Shown one piece after another: positions 7,408 through 8,618 of a DNA stretch of 8,618 bases. Made by a program: the position numbers and the translations under genes. Location of the stretch: contig JAFGNI010000133.1 of NCBI GenBank assembly GCA_016927095.1, positions 1 through 8,618 on the forward strand, given 5' to 3'. Source of the DNA: Anaerolineae bacterium (lineage in GTDB: Bacteria; Chloroflexota; Anaerolineae; B4-G1; SLSP01). Position 1 is the first letter of the stretch; each line of letters starts with the position of its first letter. The notes beneath the pieces were generated by a model. It did not search any database and was not told where the DNA came from. It saw nothing but the letters and a program-made list of their open reading frames with translations.

Positions 7408-8064
7408 TCAGAAGTAAGTTGCCGCGATTACCTCTTGGAAGTGTTTCGCAGCAGCAGCCGGATCCGCAGCGGCATAGATGCCGCGGCCGGCGATGAAGAC
7501 AAACACCGGGACGCCGGCGAACTGCGGGATCTCCTCTGGCTTCACCCCACCGGTAACCGTAACCTTGAAGCCCATGTCCGCCAGCCGGCGAATCTCATCG
7601 AAGTCACGTTCAGTCCATGTGAGTGCGCCCTTCGCCTCTGCGTCGCGACTGCGGTGGGTAATCACCTGAGGCACGCCCAGGGTACGCCACGCGGCCGCCT
7701 GTCCCCACGTCCAGCCGTCGATCAGCTCGATCTGCACCTCGGCGCCGGGATGCGTTGCTGCCTCTTTCATTACGACTTCGACGGTGGTTAGGGTCGCGCC
7801 GCTGACGACTGAAACCCAACTGGCCCCGGCATCGAACGCCATTCTGGAGATCAGACTACCCGCTTCGGCGATGCGCACATCGGCCAGGATGGGCTTGTCG
7901 GGGAAGAGGCTGCGGATGATCCGCACCGCATGCATGCCCTCCGACAGGCAGAGAATCGTGCCACATTCGATCACGTCGAGGTAAGGCGCCGCTTTCTGCA
8001 GCGGCCCCAGTGCGGACGGTAGGTCCTGGAGATCCAAGGCGACTTGTAGCTTCGGTCGTTCCAT
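7408..8064 (-). CDS. ulaD: 3-keto-L-gulonate-6-phosphate decarboxylase UlaD
   Basis: This 218-residue (beta/alpha)8 enzyme of the orotidine-monophosphate-decarboxylase superfamily should convert 3-keto-L-gulonate-6-phosphate to L-xylulose-5-phosphate and CO2. It aligns nearly without gaps to E. coli UlaD: LQVALD with Asp11, IECGTILC with Glu33, the VQIELIDGWTWGQAAAWR segment (110-127) with Glu113, THRSRDAEAKG with His137 and Arg140, MGFKVTVTGGV (164-174) and the phosphate-binding FIAGRGI (190-196). The WTW and HRSRD segments favour UlaD over hexulose-phosphate synthase. Unusually, the barrel-end motif reads LADVRIAEAG: Asp62 is kept, but the expected Lys64 is Arg and Asp67 is Glu. This may mark a subgroup or altered activity. 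The ATG at 8064 has GGAG (8072-8075) seven bases upstream. The neighbouring ulaE and araD support the pathway. Confidence 0.93.
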   Translation of the reverse strand: MERPKLQVALDLQDLPSALGPLQKAAPYLDVIECGTILCLSEGMHAVRIIRSLFPDKPILADVRIAEAGSLISRMAFDAGASWVSVVSGATLTTVEVVMKEAATHPGAEVQIELIDGWTWGQAAAWRTLGVPQVITHRSRDAEAKGALTWTERDFDEIRRLADMGFKVTVTGGVKPEEIPQFAGVPVFVFIAGRGIYAAADPAAAAKHFQEVIAATYF

Positions 8065-8076
8065 GATAGTGCTCCG

Positions 8077-8092
8077 TAGTTACATAGTTACA
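8077..8092. repeat. Tandem 8-base repeat TAGTTACA x2
   Basis: TAGTTACA occurs twice without a gap in the 43-base space between the permease stop and the ulaD start, just upstream of the ulaD ribosome binding site. It may be a small duplication or part of a binding site; it is short enough to be chance. Confidence 0.4.
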
Positions 8093-8107
8093 CTGTGATT
8101 CACCAGG

Positions 8108-8618
8108 TCAGCCACCAAGACGAGGCTCAACCTGGGGTACAGCCCCCGACGGCCGCCTGGGCCAGGCGGGAAGCCGAAACCACTTCGGGCGCTCGACGCC
8201 GACATTCAGGATCAGAGCGCCGAGGATCACGGCGCCCGTCACGATCGGGTGGTACGCAGCCGGGACGTTCATCAGGTTCAGGCCATTTTCGAGAAAGCCC
8301 ACCAAGATCGCGCCGAGAAAGGCGCCGAAGACGGAGCCCGAACGACCGCCACCAACCACCAGTGCGATGATGACTTTGAACTCATAGCCCTGCGCGGCTA
8401 CAGCGTAAGCCTGCTGCGTGAGGGAGGCCAATACGATACCGGCAAGCGTGGCCGTGAAGGAAGAAAGGCTATACGCGATGATTCGGGTTTGGTCAGGATT
8501 AATGCCAGACAGCTTGGACGTTACGTCATTCACCCCCACAGCCACCACTTTCCGGCCGAACACCGTGTTGCTCAGCAGAAAATGGCTCAGCAGGGTCATG
8601 ACCAACATGATGTAGACC
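8108..8618 (-). CDS. Sugar ABC transporter permease, RbsC type, C-terminal part
   Basis: The frame is open through the right edge, so the start lies outside the window; about 169 residues of C-terminus are present (residue numbers here count from the Met at 8608). The sequence fits the branched-chain/ribose permease family (PF02653): FGRKVVAVGVND (18-28), KLSGIN (32-37), then hydrophobic segments around 43-63, 79-86 and 94-108, the NGLNLMNV pattern (108-115) and a last membrane segment around 121-137. The tail after VERPKW is short, hydrophilic and cytoplasmic. With an ATP-binding protein and a periplasmic or lipid-anchored binding protein, expected just beyond the right edge, it would import a monosaccharide or sugar acid. 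The usual Gly-Gly-x-Ser-x-x-Gly-Gly loop is shortened to GGGRSGSV at 86-93. It lies 43 bases before ulaD, which suggests it transports the substrate of this pathway. Confidence 0.92.
   Translation of the reverse strand, partial: VYIMLVMTLLSHFLLSNTVFGRKVVAVGVNDVTSKLSGINPDQTRIIAYSLSSFTATLAGIVLASLTQQAYAVAAQGYEFKVIIALVVGGGRSGSVFGAFLGAILVGFLENGLNLMNVPAAYHPIVTGAVILGALILNVGVERPKWFRLPAWPRRPSGAVPQVEPRLGG

Noticed and set aside
7273..7791. Plus-strand frame of 172 codons opposite ulaD and the ulaD-ulaE gap
   Set aside because: It is antisense to conserved ulaD and has no recognisable domain.

Overview
The window is a single minus-strand gene cluster of a GC-rich (about 60%) bacterium. Read in the direction of transcription (right to left) it holds: the C-terminal end of a ribose-type sugar ABC permease (cut by the window edge), 3-keto-L-gulonate-6-phosphate decarboxylase (ulaD), L-ribulose/L-xylulose-5-phosphate 3-epimerase (ulaE), an L-ribulose-5-phosphate 4-epimerase of the AraD class, a PfkB-family sugar kinase, a decayed ribose-5-phosphate isomerase B (rpiB pseudogene), transketolase, transaldolase and a cytidylate-kinase-like protein. 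No RNA gene, CRISPR array, insertion sequence or integrase was seen. The gene style (short-loop AraD, long transaldolase, ABC instead of PTS uptake) would fit Chloroflexota or a similar lineage; this is inference from general family resemblance, not from a marker gene.

The genes fit one catabolic route. The ABC system imports an unphosphorylated sugar or sugar acid, the PfkB kinase is the only candidate here to phosphorylate it, and UlaD decarboxylates 3-keto-L-gulonate-6-phosphate to L-xylulose-5-phosphate. UlaE converts that to L-ribulose-5-phosphate and the AraD-like enzyme to D-xylulose-5-phosphate. RpiB (now broken), transketolase and transaldolase would then carry D-xylulose-5-phosphate into fructose-6-phosphate and glyceraldehyde-3-phosphate. 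The cluster therefore runs from uptake to glycolysis, like the enterobacterial ula/yia-sgb pathway but with ABC uptake and its own non-oxidative pentose-phosphate enzymes.

Spacing is tight: ulaE and araD overlap by 20 bases, and gaps of 14 to 55 bases separate most of the others. Larger gaps lie between ulaD and ulaE (133 bases) and between transaldolase and the kinase-like gene (118 bases). No convincing intrinsic terminator was found in either, so one transcript is plausible; its main promoter should lie beyond the right edge.

Most worth a second look are the previously unmarked rpiB remnant at 4284-4711 (two frameshifts and several in-frame losses between intact neighbours) and a UlaD whose canonical Asp-x-Lys-x-x-Asp active-site motif reads Asp-x-Arg-x-x-Glu. 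The leftmost 275 bases hold no confident gene, only an open plus-strand frame ending exactly against the last minus-strand gene.
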